Below, piece after piece: positions 8,197 to 18,030 of a stretch of DNA of 64,000 nt. A program made the translations under genes and the position numbers. The notes beneath the pieces were generated by a model. It was given only the letters and a program-made list of their open reading frames with translations, did not search any database and was not told the origin of the DNA. Within the stretch, counting starts at the first letter, position 1, and every line of letters begins with the position of its first letter. The DNA comes from Phycisphaerae bacterium. GTDB lineage: Bacteria; Planctomycetota; Phycisphaerae; Phycisphaerales; SM1A02. The stretch is taken from positions 57,734 through 121,733 of the forward strand of contig PAQL01000028.1 in NCBI GenBank assembly GCA_002709295.1, read 5' to 3'.

Positions 8197-8556
8197 GGGT
8201 GGGAAAACCGGGAATCGCGTCTATGACCGTTGAAATCATAGGGAGAAAGGCCATAATCGATGATGCACTGAGTGCAAAAAGGCCGCCGAAGACACGGTGG
8301 CACCGAGACCCCGGACCGGAAGAACTGGGCCAGATCGAAGAGGAGAGGACCTTGATGGCATCCCGATGAGCGGGTCTCACGCTCGTGTCGACGTCACCCG
8401 GATGTCACATCGTCTTCGGTACCGAGGTGGCCGCCGAGATCGTCCGCCTCCCGAGTCATCGGGGCGACGGTTGATGCCGAACCACTCCAACCCGAATCCT
8501 TCCCCCGAGTCGGACCTCGGTCCCGACCCCACGATCCGTTCTCAGGAATGAAAGCC
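8197..8556. other. 360-bp divergent intergenic region
   Basis: No gene is supported here. It holds the palindrome at 8264-8276 and probably the promoters of both divergent genes. A TATGAT-like -10 hexamer can be read on the minus strand at 8234-8239. Short frames inside have no ribosome site and no recognisable product. Confidence 0.5.
8264..8276. promoter_or_regulatory. 13-bp palindrome, possible operator
   Basis: TGCACT-G-AGTGCA is a perfect odd-centred palindrome, 68 nt upstream of the HTH gene start at 8196. Its symmetry suits a dimeric regulator such as that HTH protein, which would make it an autoregulatory site; this is inference. Confidence 0.35.
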
Positions 8557-10674
8557 ATGAACCGATTGCTCGCCACCTCAATGCTCTGCAGCACCCTCCT
8601 GGCCGGGACCGCACTCGCCGAGAACCACTTCATCCAGCACGGGGGCACCGTGTTCAATCCCCCGGTCCTCATGGTGGAACCGGGGGATGTCGTTCAATGG
8701 GGCATCGGATTTCCCGGAGGAAGCCCGCGCACGGTCACGTCGGGCGAGGACTGCATGCCGGACGGCCTCTGGTTCGACGGCGAGATCCCTCCGGGCCTCT
8801 TCACCTGGGAGGTGCCGCTGGACATCGGGGTCACCGAGGTTCCCTACTTCAACCGGCTGGCCTGCAGGAACGGTGAGCCCGGCCTGCTTCGAATCATCGA
8901 CATTCGCCGGGTTCCTTCGGAGTACCCGACCATCCAGGAAGCCCTTGACGCCGCCGATCCATACGACACGATCCTGATCGCACCCGGCACCTATCTCGAG
9001 ACCTTCCTGGTTCCGAGCGACGACCACCTCCTGATCAAGGGGGAACTCGACACCGAGGGTGATCCTGCCGTCGTCATCGGTCCCGAGCCTGGATCGAAGC
9101 TCGCGTTTCCGACCATGTCGATCAACGGCGTGAACGACCTGCGGATCGAGGGGATCCACTTCGCCGGTGGCCTTGGGGGCGGCGTTGTCCTCGACTCCGC
9201 CAGCGCCAGCATCGACGACTGCCTGTTCACCGACAACACCTCGATGGGCGGTGGGGGTCTGGCATGCCTGGAGAGCGCCGTGTCGATCACCGACTGCCGG
9301 TTCGATGGCAACACCTCCGGACACGGGGGTGGAGTGCTGACCGTCGAATCGGACGTCTCCATCGTGGGATGCGATTTCAACGGGAATCGATCGACTTCGT
9401 TCGACGACATGGTGGCGGGTGGCGCGATCGCCGCGGCATCCGGCACGCTCTCGATCCTCGACTGCCGGTTCGAAGCCAACGACGCCGAATCCTCCGGGGG
9501 GGCGATCGCCCTGGAGTCGTGCCAGGTCACCGTCGTCGACAGCCACCTGGAGGGAAACACCACCACCGCCACCGGTGGTGCGATCGACGCGATGTCCGGC
9601 ACCCTCGAGGTCCTTGACACGGTGATCCGCGGCAACGTGGCGACGGCCGGGGGAGGGGGGATCCACCTGGACGGGACGACGACATCCATCGGCGCTGGCA
9701 GGGTCTGCGGCAATTCGCCGGATCAGATCGTCGGCGACTGGACCGACGTCGGCGGCGTGGTCGTTCGTGACGACTGCAGCATTCTCTCCGTGCCGGATGA
9801 CTTTCCCACGATCGGCGAAGCGGTCGAAGCCTGCCGTGATGGCGACACCATCATGATCGCCGCGGGAGATTATCCGCTGTCGGAGGACGATTTCTTCCTG
9901 ATCGAAGACATCGCCGTCTCGATCATCGGCGAGACGAACCCCGACGGAAGCCCTGCCGTCAATCTCGGAGGATCGCTCGGCTTCAATGGCCAGGGCGTGG
10001 TGCCGATCGTCATCGAGGACCTGAAGATGGCGAGCCTCGGACTGTATGACTGCACGGCGACCGTCACGAACTGCCTCATGGTCGATGGTCAGGACAACTT
10101 CGCGGGAGTGCTCGTCAATCAGGCGAAGGTCACCCTGATCGACTGTCGAATCGCCGACGGCAGTTCCGGATTCCTGCCGGGAGGCGTGTACATCACCGAT
10201 CAGATCGAGGATGGGGAGATCGTGACCAGTGATGTCGACCTGATCGACTGCGTGATCGAGAACAACACGGGTGGCTGTCCGTTCCCGGGCTGCGGGGGCA
10301 ATGCCGGCGTTCGCATTGAACGGGGCATCGTGGACTTCGTCAGGTGCACCATCAGGGACAACGCCGCCTCGGGTCACGGCGGCATTTCGATGGCCTCCCA
10401 GACCGATGTCTCGCTGACCGACACCACGGTGTGCGGCAACTCCAGTCCGGGCCAGATCAATGGCAACTGGACCGACAACGGCGGCAACACGGTGATCGAC
10501 GAGTGCCCGGAGGAATGCCCCGGCGACTTCAACCACGACGATTCGGTCGACGGTGGGGACCTCGGCTTCCTGCTCGCAGCCTGGGGCGGTCCCGACGCGG
10601 ACATCAACGGCGACGGCAACACCGACGGCGGCGACCTCGGTCTCTTCCTGAGTGTCTGGGGACCGTGCCCCTGA
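8557..10674 (+). CDS. Secreted beta-helix protein with cupredoxin-like N-terminus and dockerin-like tail
   Basis: 705 residues. ATG 8557 is preferred over ATG 8548 because CAGGA (8543-8547) is then 9 nt upstream; it abuts the earlier ATG. A signal peptide (M-N-R-L-L-A-T-S-M-L, cleavage near A-L-A) is followed by a segment of about 90 residues with V-E-P-G-D-V-V-Q-W, the pattern of plastocyanin-like cupredoxin domains, then two rounds of Y-P-T-I-Q-E-A-L-D-A-A and P-x-D-F-P-T-I-G-E-A. These start right-handed parallel beta-helices with many repeats of the form C-x-F-x-x-N/D-x-A/T. The last 60 residues carry two calcium loops (D-F-N-H-D-D-S-V-D-G-G-D and D-I-N-G-D-G-N-T-D-G-G-D) each followed by a W-G. 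Extracellular; substrate unknown. A hairpin at 10706-10730 ends the unit. Confidence 0.8.
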   Translation: MNRLLATSMLCSTLLAGTALAENHFIQHGGTVFNPPVLMVEPGDVVQWGIGFPGGSPRTVTSGEDCMPDGLWFDGEIPPGLFTWEVPLDIGVTEVPYFNRLACRNGEPGLLRIIDIRRVPSEYPTIQEALDAADPYDTILIAPGTYLETFLVPSDDHLLIKGELDTEGDPAVVIGPEPGSKLAFPTMSINGVNDLRIEGIHFAGGLGGGVVLDSASASIDDCLFTDNTSMGGGGLACLESAVSITDCRFDGNTSGHGGGVLTVESDVSIVGCDFNGNRSTSFDDMVAGGAIAAASGTLSILDCRFEANDAESSGGAIALESCQVTVVDSHLEGNTTTATGGAIDAMSGTLEVLDTVIRGNVATAGGGGIHLDGTTTSIGAGRVCGNSPDQIVGDWTDVGGVVVRDDCSILSVPDDFPTIGEAVEACRDGDTIMIAAGDYPLSEDDFFLIEDIAVSIIGETNPDGSPAVNLGGSLGFNGQGVVPIVIEDLKMASLGLYDCTATVTNCLMVDGQDNFAGVLVNQAKVTLIDCRIADGSSGFLPGGVYITDQIEDGEIVTSDVDLIDCVIENNTGGCPFPGCGGNAGVRIERGIVDFVRCTIRDNAASGHGGISMASQTDVSLTDTTVCGNSSPGQINGNWTDNGGNTVIDECPEECPGDFNHDDSVDGGDLGFLLAAWGGPDADINGDGNTDGGDLGLFLSVWGPCP

Positions 10675-10705
10675 GCGGTTTCCTCCCATCCGAAGACCGG
10701 ACTCC

Positions 10706-10730
10706 CGGCCTCCGTCTCCGACGGGGGCCG
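10706..10730 (+). terminator. Hairpin terminator after the beta-helix gene
   Basis: CGGCCTCCGTC (10706-10716) pairs with GACGGGGGCCG (10720-10730) in an 11-bp stem with one G-T pair and a 3-nt loop, 31 nt after the stop. The tail starts TCTC. Confidence 0.6.
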
Positions 10731-10792
10731 TCTCGCATCCCATCCAGTCCAGCGTGGAGTGCGGGATCAGGGACCGGGGACTGGCCATGCCC

Positions 10793-10820
10793 TTGGCCCT
10801 TGCCGTCGAGTTCCTAGAAT
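10793..10820 (+). promoter_or_regulatory. Candidate sigma70-type promoter for the beta-helix/cytochrome fusion gene
   Basis: TTGGCC (10793-10798, 4/6), a 16-bp spacer, and TAGAAT (10815-10820, 5/6), ending 48 nt before ATG 10869, which has GGAGAAG as its ribosome site. Confidence 0.45.
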
Positions 10821-10868
10821 GTCCACCACCGTCCGGCTCCGGACCGACCGACACGGAGAAGACTCGAG

Positions 10869-13148
10869 ATGATCCGCGCACCCTTCGCAGTGCTTGCCAG
10901 CATGGCTGTCACCGTCACCAGCGGTGCCGCTGCGGAGCTGTTGAGGATCGACCCGGGACCGGACGCGCCTTACGAGCTGCAGCAGGCGCTCATCGCGGCC
11001 AGACCCGGTGATGTCGTGGAGCTCGGTGAGGGCGTCTTCCACCTCCGGGCGGAGCTCAGTGTCGTCGTCGACCACGTGACGATCCGCGGCCAGGGGATCG
11101 ATCGCACGATCCTGAACTTCGATGATCAGCACGTCGGGAGCCAGGGCCTCACCGCGACCGGAGACGCCTTCGTGCTCGAGGATCTCGCGATCGAGGACAC
11201 CGCGGGCAACGCGGTCAAGGTGCTGGGGAGCGACGGTGTCGTCTTCCGGCGGGTGCGTACCGAATGGACCAACGGACCCGACGAGAACAACGGCGCCTAC
11301 GGCCTCTACCCCGTCCAGTGCCGAAACGTCCTGATCGAGGAGTGCGTGGCGATCGGGGCGAGCGATGCGGGGATCTACGTCGGTCAGTCGGACCGCATCC
11401 TCGTGAGGGATTCCCGGGCGGAGTTCAACGTCGCGGGCATCGAGATCGAGAACAGCACCAACGCCGAGGTGATCGGCTGCACGGCCACCAACAACACCGG
11501 TGGGATCCTCGTCTTCGACCTGCCCGGTCTCCAGGTCGTCAACGGCGGCGAGGTCCTGGTCCGCGGGAACCGGGTGTTCGGCAACAATCATCCGAACTTC
11601 GCTCCCGAAGGCAACATCGTGGGCACGGTCCCTCCCGGCACCGGGGTCATGATCATGGCGACCGACCGGGTCGAGGTGACCGACAACGAGATCCGCGATC
11701 ACGGCACCGCCAACGTCGCGGTCGTGAGCTATCTCTCGACGGGGCGTCGACTCGACGACGAACGCTACGACCCGTTCCCCGAGTACGTGCACGTCCACGG
11801 CAATCGGATCTCCGAGGGGGGGCACGCTCCGGCGGGGGAGTTCGGCGACATGCTCGGCCGGGTCCTGCCGCGTCCGATGCCCGACATCCTCTTCGACGGC
11901 ATCCTCTCTCCGAAGGCGCAGGCCCTTGAAAATCCCTGGTCGGTGCTCCGGCTCGGCGACAACGGGGAGGCGGACTTCGCCAACTTCAACATGCCGGACC
12001 TCACTCCGAAGAAGATCTTCACCGGGAAGTACCGGCCGCTCCTCGACGACACCCCGCATCGGGGGACGCTCGAGGCGGTCGCCGCGGTCGATCTGGAGCC
12101 GCTCACCGCACCCGACCTCGATGCGCCTGCGCCCTACGAAGACGTACCGGTGCATCTCTCCGAGTGGCCGATCTTCGGCACGATCATCGGTTCCGACGGG
12201 GGAGGCGAGACGGTGCTTCCCTACGAACTGAACACCGTGCTCTTCGCCGACCACTCGGTCAAGCATCGTCACATCCATCTTCCCGGCGGGGAACCCATGC
12301 AGTGGTCGCTGGCCGGCACCCTCGACTTCCCGGTGGGCACGGTGATCGCGAAGACCTTCGCCTATCCGGTCGACGCCCGTGACCCCGGTCTTGGAGAACG
12401 CTGGCTCGAGACGAGACTCGAGATCCATGAACCCGAGGGCTGGACCGGCTTCTCCTACGTCTGGAACGAGTCGCGAACCGAGGCGACGCTCGCGGTCGGC
12501 GGGGCGAGCGTCGAGGCCTCGTGGATCGATCCCGACGGACGGACGATGACCAACACCTACGAGGTCCCCAACGTGAACCAGTGTCTCACCTGCCATGCGC
12601 AGGAGGGGGCCTACGAACCGCTCGGGCCGACCGCCGCGAATCTCAACCGGGCCGGAAGGGATCGGTCGATGGTCGCGAACCAGCTCGATGCATGGATCGC
12701 ATCCGGACATCTGGAGGGCGCGCCGCCGCCCGAGGAGCGACCCTGTCTTCCGGTGTGGAACGACGAGAGCACCGGAGATCTCGATGCCCGGGCTCGTGCC
12801 TGGCTCGACGTCAACTGCGCCTACTGCCACAACCCCTCCGGAACCGCCCGCACCTCGGGGCTCGACCTGCGGGTCGCCCAGCGCCGGCCGGCGAAGTACG
12901 GGGTTCTCAAGAGTCCGGTCGCCAGCGGCCGCGGATCGGGGGGACGCCTGCACGACATCGAACCCGGCGATCCCGACGGTTCGATCCTGATCTACCGCGT
13001 CGCGAGCGACGAACCTGCGATCCGCATGCCGACCCTCTCACGTCATCTGGTCGACGAGGAGGCCGTGGCCCTGCTTCGGGCGTGGATCGAGGCGATGCCG
13101 GATCCGCGTGACGACGAGGATCAGCCGCCGTCCCCGACGAGTCGGTAG
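10869..13148 (+). CDS. Secreted fusion of a parallel beta-helix protein and an SO2930-family diheme cytochrome c
   Basis: 759 residues with a signal peptide (cleavage near residue 23). Residues about 30-330 are a parallel beta-helix (L-Q-Q-A-L-I-A-A-R-P-G-D, then stacked repeats such as N-A-V-K-V-L-G-S-D and N-V-A-G-I-E-I-E-N-S). Residues about 410-750 match the SO2930/HNE_0200 diheme cytochrome family, with heme sites C-L-T-C-H (572-576) and C-A-Y-C-H (650-654). In many bacteria these two families (TIGR03805- and TIGR03806-type) are adjacent secreted proteins of unknown function; here they are one chain. A periplasmic or surface redox role is likely, coupled to whatever the beta-helix binds. 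The 3' end overlaps the convergent GH16 gene by 28 bp. Confidence 0.83.
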   Translation: MIRAPFAVLASMAVTVTSGAAAELLRIDPGPDAPYELQQALIAARPGDVVELGEGVFHLRAELSVVVDHVTIRGQGIDRTILNFDDQHVGSQGLTATGDAFVLEDLAIEDTAGNAVKVLGSDGVVFRRVRTEWTNGPDENNGAYGLYPVQCRNVLIEECVAIGASDAGIYVGQSDRILVRDSRAEFNVAGIEIENSTNAEVIGCTATNNTGGILVFDLPGLQVVNGGEVLVRGNRVFGNNHPNFAPEGNIVGTVPPGTGVMIMATDRVEVTDNEIRDHGTANVAVVSYLSTGRRLDDERYDPFPEYVHVHGNRISEGGHAPAGEFGDMLGRVLPRPMPDILFDGILSPKAQALENPWSVLRLGDNGEADFANFNMPDLTPKKIFTGKYRPLLDDTPHRGTLEAVAAVDLEPLTAPDLDAPAPYEDVPVHLSEWPIFGTIIGSDGGGETVLPYELNTVLFADHSVKHRHIHLPGGEPMQWSLAGTLDFPVGTVIAKTFAYPVDARDPGLGERWLETRLEIHEPEGWTGFSYVWNESRTEATLAVGGASVEASWIDPDGRTMTNTYEVPNVNQCLTCHAQEGAYEPLGPTAANLNRAGRDRSMVANQLDAWIASGHLEGAPPPEERPCLPVWNDESTGDLDARARAWLDVNCAYCHNPSGTARTSGLDLRVAQRRPAKYGVLKSPVASGRGSGGRLHDIEPGDPDGSILIYRVASDEPAIRMPTLSRHLVDEEAVALLRAWIEAMPDPRDDEDQPPSPTSR

Positions 13149-15364
13149 ATCCGAACCGAATCGATCTCCATGGTCGACGGCCATCGGGTCGCATCACCCG
13201 GAGGTCCGGGCCAGAAGCCCCCGATCGCCAGGTTGAGGATCAGGTACATCGGCTTGTCCGGGATCTTCTCACGCTGCTTCGAGACCCGGCCGAACCGGTG
13301 GGTCTCATCGCCGTCGACGAACCAGGTGATCCGCTCCGGCGTCCACTCCACCGCGAAGTCGTGCCAGGTGGACGCGTAGTCCTCGGCGTCGTGATGGTCG
13401 GTCGAGGTCTGATTGAGATCCCAGGGAAGCAGGCCGTCGCGAAGCGGTCCCCAGTGGAAGGAGTGATGGACCCGGTTCGGTTCCTTGCCCACCAGTTCGA
13501 TGATGTCGATCTCCGGGGGCCACGAACCATCCTCGGGAAGAAGCCAGATCGCGGGCCACATGCCCTGGCTCCCCGGAAGCTTGGCGCGGATCTCCCAGCG
13601 GCCGTAGGTCTGCTCCTGGATGCCCTGGGTGGTCAGGTGGGCACTGGCGTACTCGCGATCACCGATCCGTCGCCGATCGGCGGTGATGAGCATGCGCCCG
13701 TCCTCGATCCGGACGGCATCGGGGCTGTAGTACTGCAACTCGCCGTTGTGGCTCCAGGCGCCGTCGGAGACCACCCAGCGGGTCGGGTCGGGACGACCGC
13801 CCTCGAAGCCGGGGTTGCGAACCGGCAACGAGGTCGATGCCTGGTCGACGGTGGCGAGATCACGGATCGAGACATCGTCGACGAGGATGGTGCCCTCCTC
13901 GGGAAGCGTGATTCGAAGCGCCATGGCGGCGGCATCGGGCGAGATCCGGACGTCGAAGGGACCGGCGGCGGACTCCAGCGAGGTCCATCCTCCCCCCGAG
14001 GCGAGCGGCACCTCCCGGCTCAGCACGCCGAGCGATGTGCCGTCGGACGCCGTCTGTTCCACGTCGACCACGACGCCGTCGCCGAGTTCAGCGGAGAACC
14101 AGGCCTCGATGCGGGCGGTCGAACCGGGGCCGACGCCGGTCACGGACCGTCCGATGGAGGCGGCCTGTCCGTCCCGGGTGACCAGCCTGGCCGCTCCGGC
14201 ACCGCTTCGCTGATCGCGGGTCGCGATCGTCACGTCACCAGTGGTCAGCCAGCCGGGCAGGGTCTCGTCCCGGGCCGTGAACTCCGGGTTCGCGACGTCG
14301 ACCATCTCTCCGCCCATCGAGATCGCGGGGTTTCGCCACAGCACCGAGCCCTTCGCGGTGGTGGGCTGGATGAAGACAAGGATCAGCTTCGCATTCGTCG
14401 TGCCGTCGGGAACCACAAGGGAGACGTCGCTTCGGACCCACTCGTCCTCGGGGATGTCGCCCCGGTTGGGATCGAAGGGTCTTCCCTCCGCATGGGCGAG
14501 GGGTCGACCGTTGGCGGCGCGGCACTCCAGACGGATCACCGGGAAGTTGTCGGTGTCCGCGATCGAATCGCGCCGCTCGGTCATCGCCTCGACCCCGGCG
14601 CTGATGCGCGAGCCCGGTCGGACGTCCTTCAGCGGCACGATCTGCTCGAGTCCCGATCCGCCGTAGGGCTCGTTGTAGGGACCCCACGTCTTGAGGACCC
14701 GGCCTCGCTCTGGATGATCGACCGCGACGGCGTTGTTGAAGGCGCTCCAGCCCGGAGCGCCGCCGTCGTTCGATTCGAAGCCGCCCTTGCCGAGAAGATC
14801 CGGAGCCGGCGGCGTGGTGAACGCGACGAGATCGTCGATCATCACCTGGCGGACCCCCTCGCCGCCTCCCGCGACGATCACCACCGCCACGTCGACCGCG
14901 TCGGTCTCGGCGGGGACCCGGCCTGCGACCTCGATGGTCCCCCAGTCCCCGGAGTCGGCATCGGACAGGGGGACCTGGTTCTCGGCGACGTCGATCGTGC
15001 CGCCCTCCCGATCCTTGAACTCGAGCTTCAAGGCGAGTCGGGCATCGCCGGGTTCACCGCCGATGGGTCGCCAGGCCAGCGACGCGGTCACCGTCTGATC
15101 GGTCGCGACCGAGCCTCCGAGTCGGTTGACGGCACCGGAATAGGAGGGAGGTTCCTGTCCCGCGGGGGCGGTCAGCAGAAGTCCGCCTCCCTCGCGGCCG
15201 CGAGTCTGGGGGCTCGTGTCGCCGAACCTCGTCCAGTCCGCGGTCGGGTCGGTGCGGGCGCTGAAATCATCCTCGAAGACGAGTTGCCATCGATCGTCTG
15301 CCGACGTCGTTTCCGGAATGGAGCAGATGGATGAGAGGATCAGGACGGGAATCAGGACGGACAT
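13121..15364 (-). CDS. Secreted GH16 endo-beta-glucanase (laminarinase-type) with carbohydrate-binding-like N-terminal modules
   Basis: 747 residues. ATG 15364 is preceded by GGAG 9 nt upstream, while the longer TTG 15379 is not, and it starts a signal peptide ending near T-S-A. The first 500 or so residues form three or four beta-sandwich segments of CBM-like character (for example D-D-W-x-L-V-F-E-D-D-F-S near the start and repeated V-x-D-D-V-S-I endings). The C-terminal 250 residues are GH16: G-R-W-E-I-R-A-K-L-P, M-W-P-A-I-W-L-L-P and the catalytic E-I-D-I-I-E at 618-623 (nucleophile and acid/base Glu). GH16 hydrolyses beta-1,3- or mixed-linked glucans, agar or carrageenan. With the GH1 and sugar transporter next door, a laminarin-like beta-glucan is the likeliest substrate. 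It is divergent from the GH1 gene, so the two probably share a control region. Confidence 0.88.
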   Translation of the reverse strand: MSVLIPVLILSSICSIPETTSADDRWQLVFEDDFSARTDPTADWTRFGDTSPQTRGREGGGLLLTAPAGQEPPSYSGAVNRLGGSVATDQTVTASLAWRPIGGEPGDARLALKLEFKDREGGTIDVAENQVPLSDADSGDWGTIEVAGRVPAETDAVDVAVVIVAGGGEGVRQVMIDDLVAFTTPPAPDLLGKGGFESNDGGAPGWSAFNNAVAVDHPERGRVLKTWGPYNEPYGGSGLEQIVPLKDVRPGSRISAGVEAMTERRDSIADTDNFPVIRLECRAANGRPLAHAEGRPFDPNRGDIPEDEWVRSDVSLVVPDGTTNAKLILVFIQPTTAKGSVLWRNPAISMGGEMVDVANPEFTARDETLPGWLTTGDVTIATRDQRSGAGAARLVTRDGQAASIGRSVTGVGPGSTARIEAWFSAELGDGVVVDVEQTASDGTSLGVLSREVPLASGGGWTSLESAAGPFDVRISPDAAAMALRITLPEEGTILVDDVSIRDLATVDQASTSLPVRNPGFEGGRPDPTRWVVSDGAWSHNGELQYYSPDAVRIEDGRMLITADRRRIGDREYASAHLTTQGIQEQTYGRWEIRAKLPGSQGMWPAIWLLPEDGSWPPEIDIIELVGKEPNRVHHSFHWGPLRDGLLPWDLNQTSTDHHDAEDYASTWHDFAVEWTPERITWFVDGDETHRFGRVSKQREKIPDKPMYLILNLAIGGFWPGPPGDATRWPSTMEIDSVRIYRLVGDGG

Positions 15365-15437
15365 GGGTCGGATCTCCAAAAGTCAGAGAGATGCTAGCCG
15401 ACGAACTGCATGTGTCGATGCTGTAGGCTCACCGTTC

Positions 15438-16820
15438 ATGAATCGAGGAGTTCGACCCGTGCCGATGTTTCCGGAAAGCTTTCTCTGGGGTGCCGCCGCC
15501 GCCGCGTATCAGATCGAAGGTGCGGCCTTCGAAGGCGGACGCGGTCGAAGCGTCTGGGACGACTTCTGCGATCGTGAAGGCGCCGTCGAACACGGACACA
15601 GCGGTGCGGTGGCCTGCGATCACTATCACCGGTTCAAGGACGACATCGAGATCATGCGGTCGCTCGGGCTTCATGCCTATCGACTTTCGATCGCATGGCC
15701 GCGGGTCCTGCCCGAAGGCACGGGTCGGTTGAACGAGGAAGGTCTCGACTTCTACGACCGATTGATCGATGCCCTTCTCGAAGCCGGGGTCACGCCCTGG
15801 GCGACCCTGTTCCACTGGGACATGCCCTCGACCCTCTTCGCGAAGGGTGGCTGGGTCGCCCGTGACAGCGCCGCCTGGATGGGCGAGTACGCGGATCTGG
15901 TGGGCCGTCGCTTCGGAGACCGGGTCGTCGACTGGATCACTATGAACGAACCCCAGGTCTACATCCAGCACGGACACAACGACGGAAGCCACGCTCCGGG
16001 TCTCAATCTCCCGATGCGGGAGCAGCTGCTGGCCGGCCACAACACCATGCGGGCCCATGGCCATGCGGTCCGGGCGCTTCGAGCCGCGAGTCCCGGACCA
16101 TGTCGGATCGGCTACACCGCGGTGGGCTGTGCCGGCTGTCCGATCGACGACTCGCCGGCCACGATCGAGGCGGGTCGCATCGCCACCGGCACCGTCGATC
16201 CGAACCACCACTTCAACGGGCCCTGGTGGCTCGATCCCGTCTGTCTGGGCCGGTATCCCGAGCAGGGACTCGAGGCCCACGGCGCGGATGCCGAGGGACT
16301 CGACGACGAGGCCGATCTCGCCGAGATGAAGGCGCCCATCGACTTCCTCGGACTCAACATCTACCAGGCGGGACGAGTCCGGGCGGGCGAGGACGGCCGG
16401 CCGGTGGACGTTCCGCTTCCCGATGGATTCCCGACCACGCACTTCGACTGGCCGGTGGTGCCGGAGGCCCTGCGCTGGGCGCCGTTCTTCGCGCACGAGC
16501 GCTACGGCCTGCCGATCTACATCACCGAGAACGGTCTGGCCAGCATGGACTGGGTGTCCCGTGACGGGAAGGTCCATGATCCGAACCGCATCGACTTCAC
16601 CGCCCGCTATCTCGAGCAGCTGAAGCTCGCGATCGACGATGGAGCCGACATCCGCGGTTACTTCCACTGGTCGATCCTCGACAACTTCGAGTGGGCCAAG
16701 GGCTACACCCGCCGATTCGGGATCGTGCACGTCGACTACGAGACGCAGGTGCGGACCATGAAGGACAGCGCCCACTGGTACGCCGAGGTCATTCGAAGCA
16801 ACGGCGCCTCGATCGACTGA
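15438..16820 (+). CDS. GH1 family beta-glucosidase
   Basis: 460 residues from ATG 15438. The sequence opens with F-P-x-S-F-L-W-G-A-A-A-A-A-Y-Q-I-E-G-A, the GH1 signature. The acid/base Glu is in T-M-N-E-P (E171) and the nucleophile in Y-I-T-E-N-G (E364). No signal peptide, so it is cytoplasmic and would release glucose from short beta-glucosides imported by the ABC transporter that follows. The start is ambiguous. GTG 15459 has a GAGGAG site 8 nt upstream and fits the usual GH1 N-terminus. ATG 15438 has no ribosome site but a TAGGCT hexamer ends 8 nt before it, which would make it leaderless. Full length for the family. Confidence 0.93.
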   Translation: MNRGVRPVPMFPESFLWGAAAAAYQIEGAAFEGGRGRSVWDDFCDREGAVEHGHSGAVACDHYHRFKDDIEIMRSLGLHAYRLSIAWPRVLPEGTGRLNEEGLDFYDRLIDALLEAGVTPWATLFHWDMPSTLFAKGGWVARDSAAWMGEYADLVGRRFGDRVVDWITMNEPQVYIQHGHNDGSHAPGLNLPMREQLLAGHNTMRAHGHAVRALRAASPGPCRIGYTAVGCAGCPIDDSPATIEAGRIATGTVDPNHHFNGPWWLDPVCLGRYPEQGLEAHGADAEGLDDEADLAEMKAPIDFLGLNIYQAGRVRAGEDGRPVDVPLPDGFPTTHFDWPVVPEALRWAPFFAHERYGLPIYITENGLASMDWVSRDGKVHDPNRIDFTARYLEQLKLAIDDGADIRGYFHWSILDNFEWAKGYTRRFGIVHVDYETQVRTMKDSAHWYAEVIRSNGASID

Positions 16821-16886
16821 ACCGACGACCGTCGGATCCCGTGATCCTCGTCCTCGGACAGGAGGAAGACGTCGTCCGAGCAGGTC

Positions 16887-17966
<1,080 letters not shown>

Positions 17967-17973
17967 GGCTGTG

Positions 17974-17979
17974 AGTGTA
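17974..17979 (-). promoter_or_regulatory. Candidate -10 hexamer for a leaderless ABC ATPase transcript
   Basis: TACACT on the minus strand, separated by 7 nt from ATG 17966. No convincing -35 hexamer is seen. Confidence 0.3.
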
Positions 17980-18030
17980 CGGGCAGAGGAGTGATCACGA
18001 GATGCGGTCTCGACTACCATTCGACTCGTC

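Noticed and set aside
8578-10881. A 767-codon open frame antisense to the secreted beta-helix gene
   Set aside because: It has no recognisable domain, a composition rich in Arg, Gly, Asp and Val as expected from the complement of GC-rich codons, and no ribosome site. The sense frame has a signal peptide, beta-helix and calcium loops. The same reasoning removed other long antisense frames, for example those opposite metH (52545-56171), fusA, putA and the GH16 gene.
15216-15437. N-terminal extension of the GH1 gene to 15216
   Set aside because: It would overlap the GH16 signal peptide region on the other strand and add residues unlike any GH1; family similarity begins after 15459.
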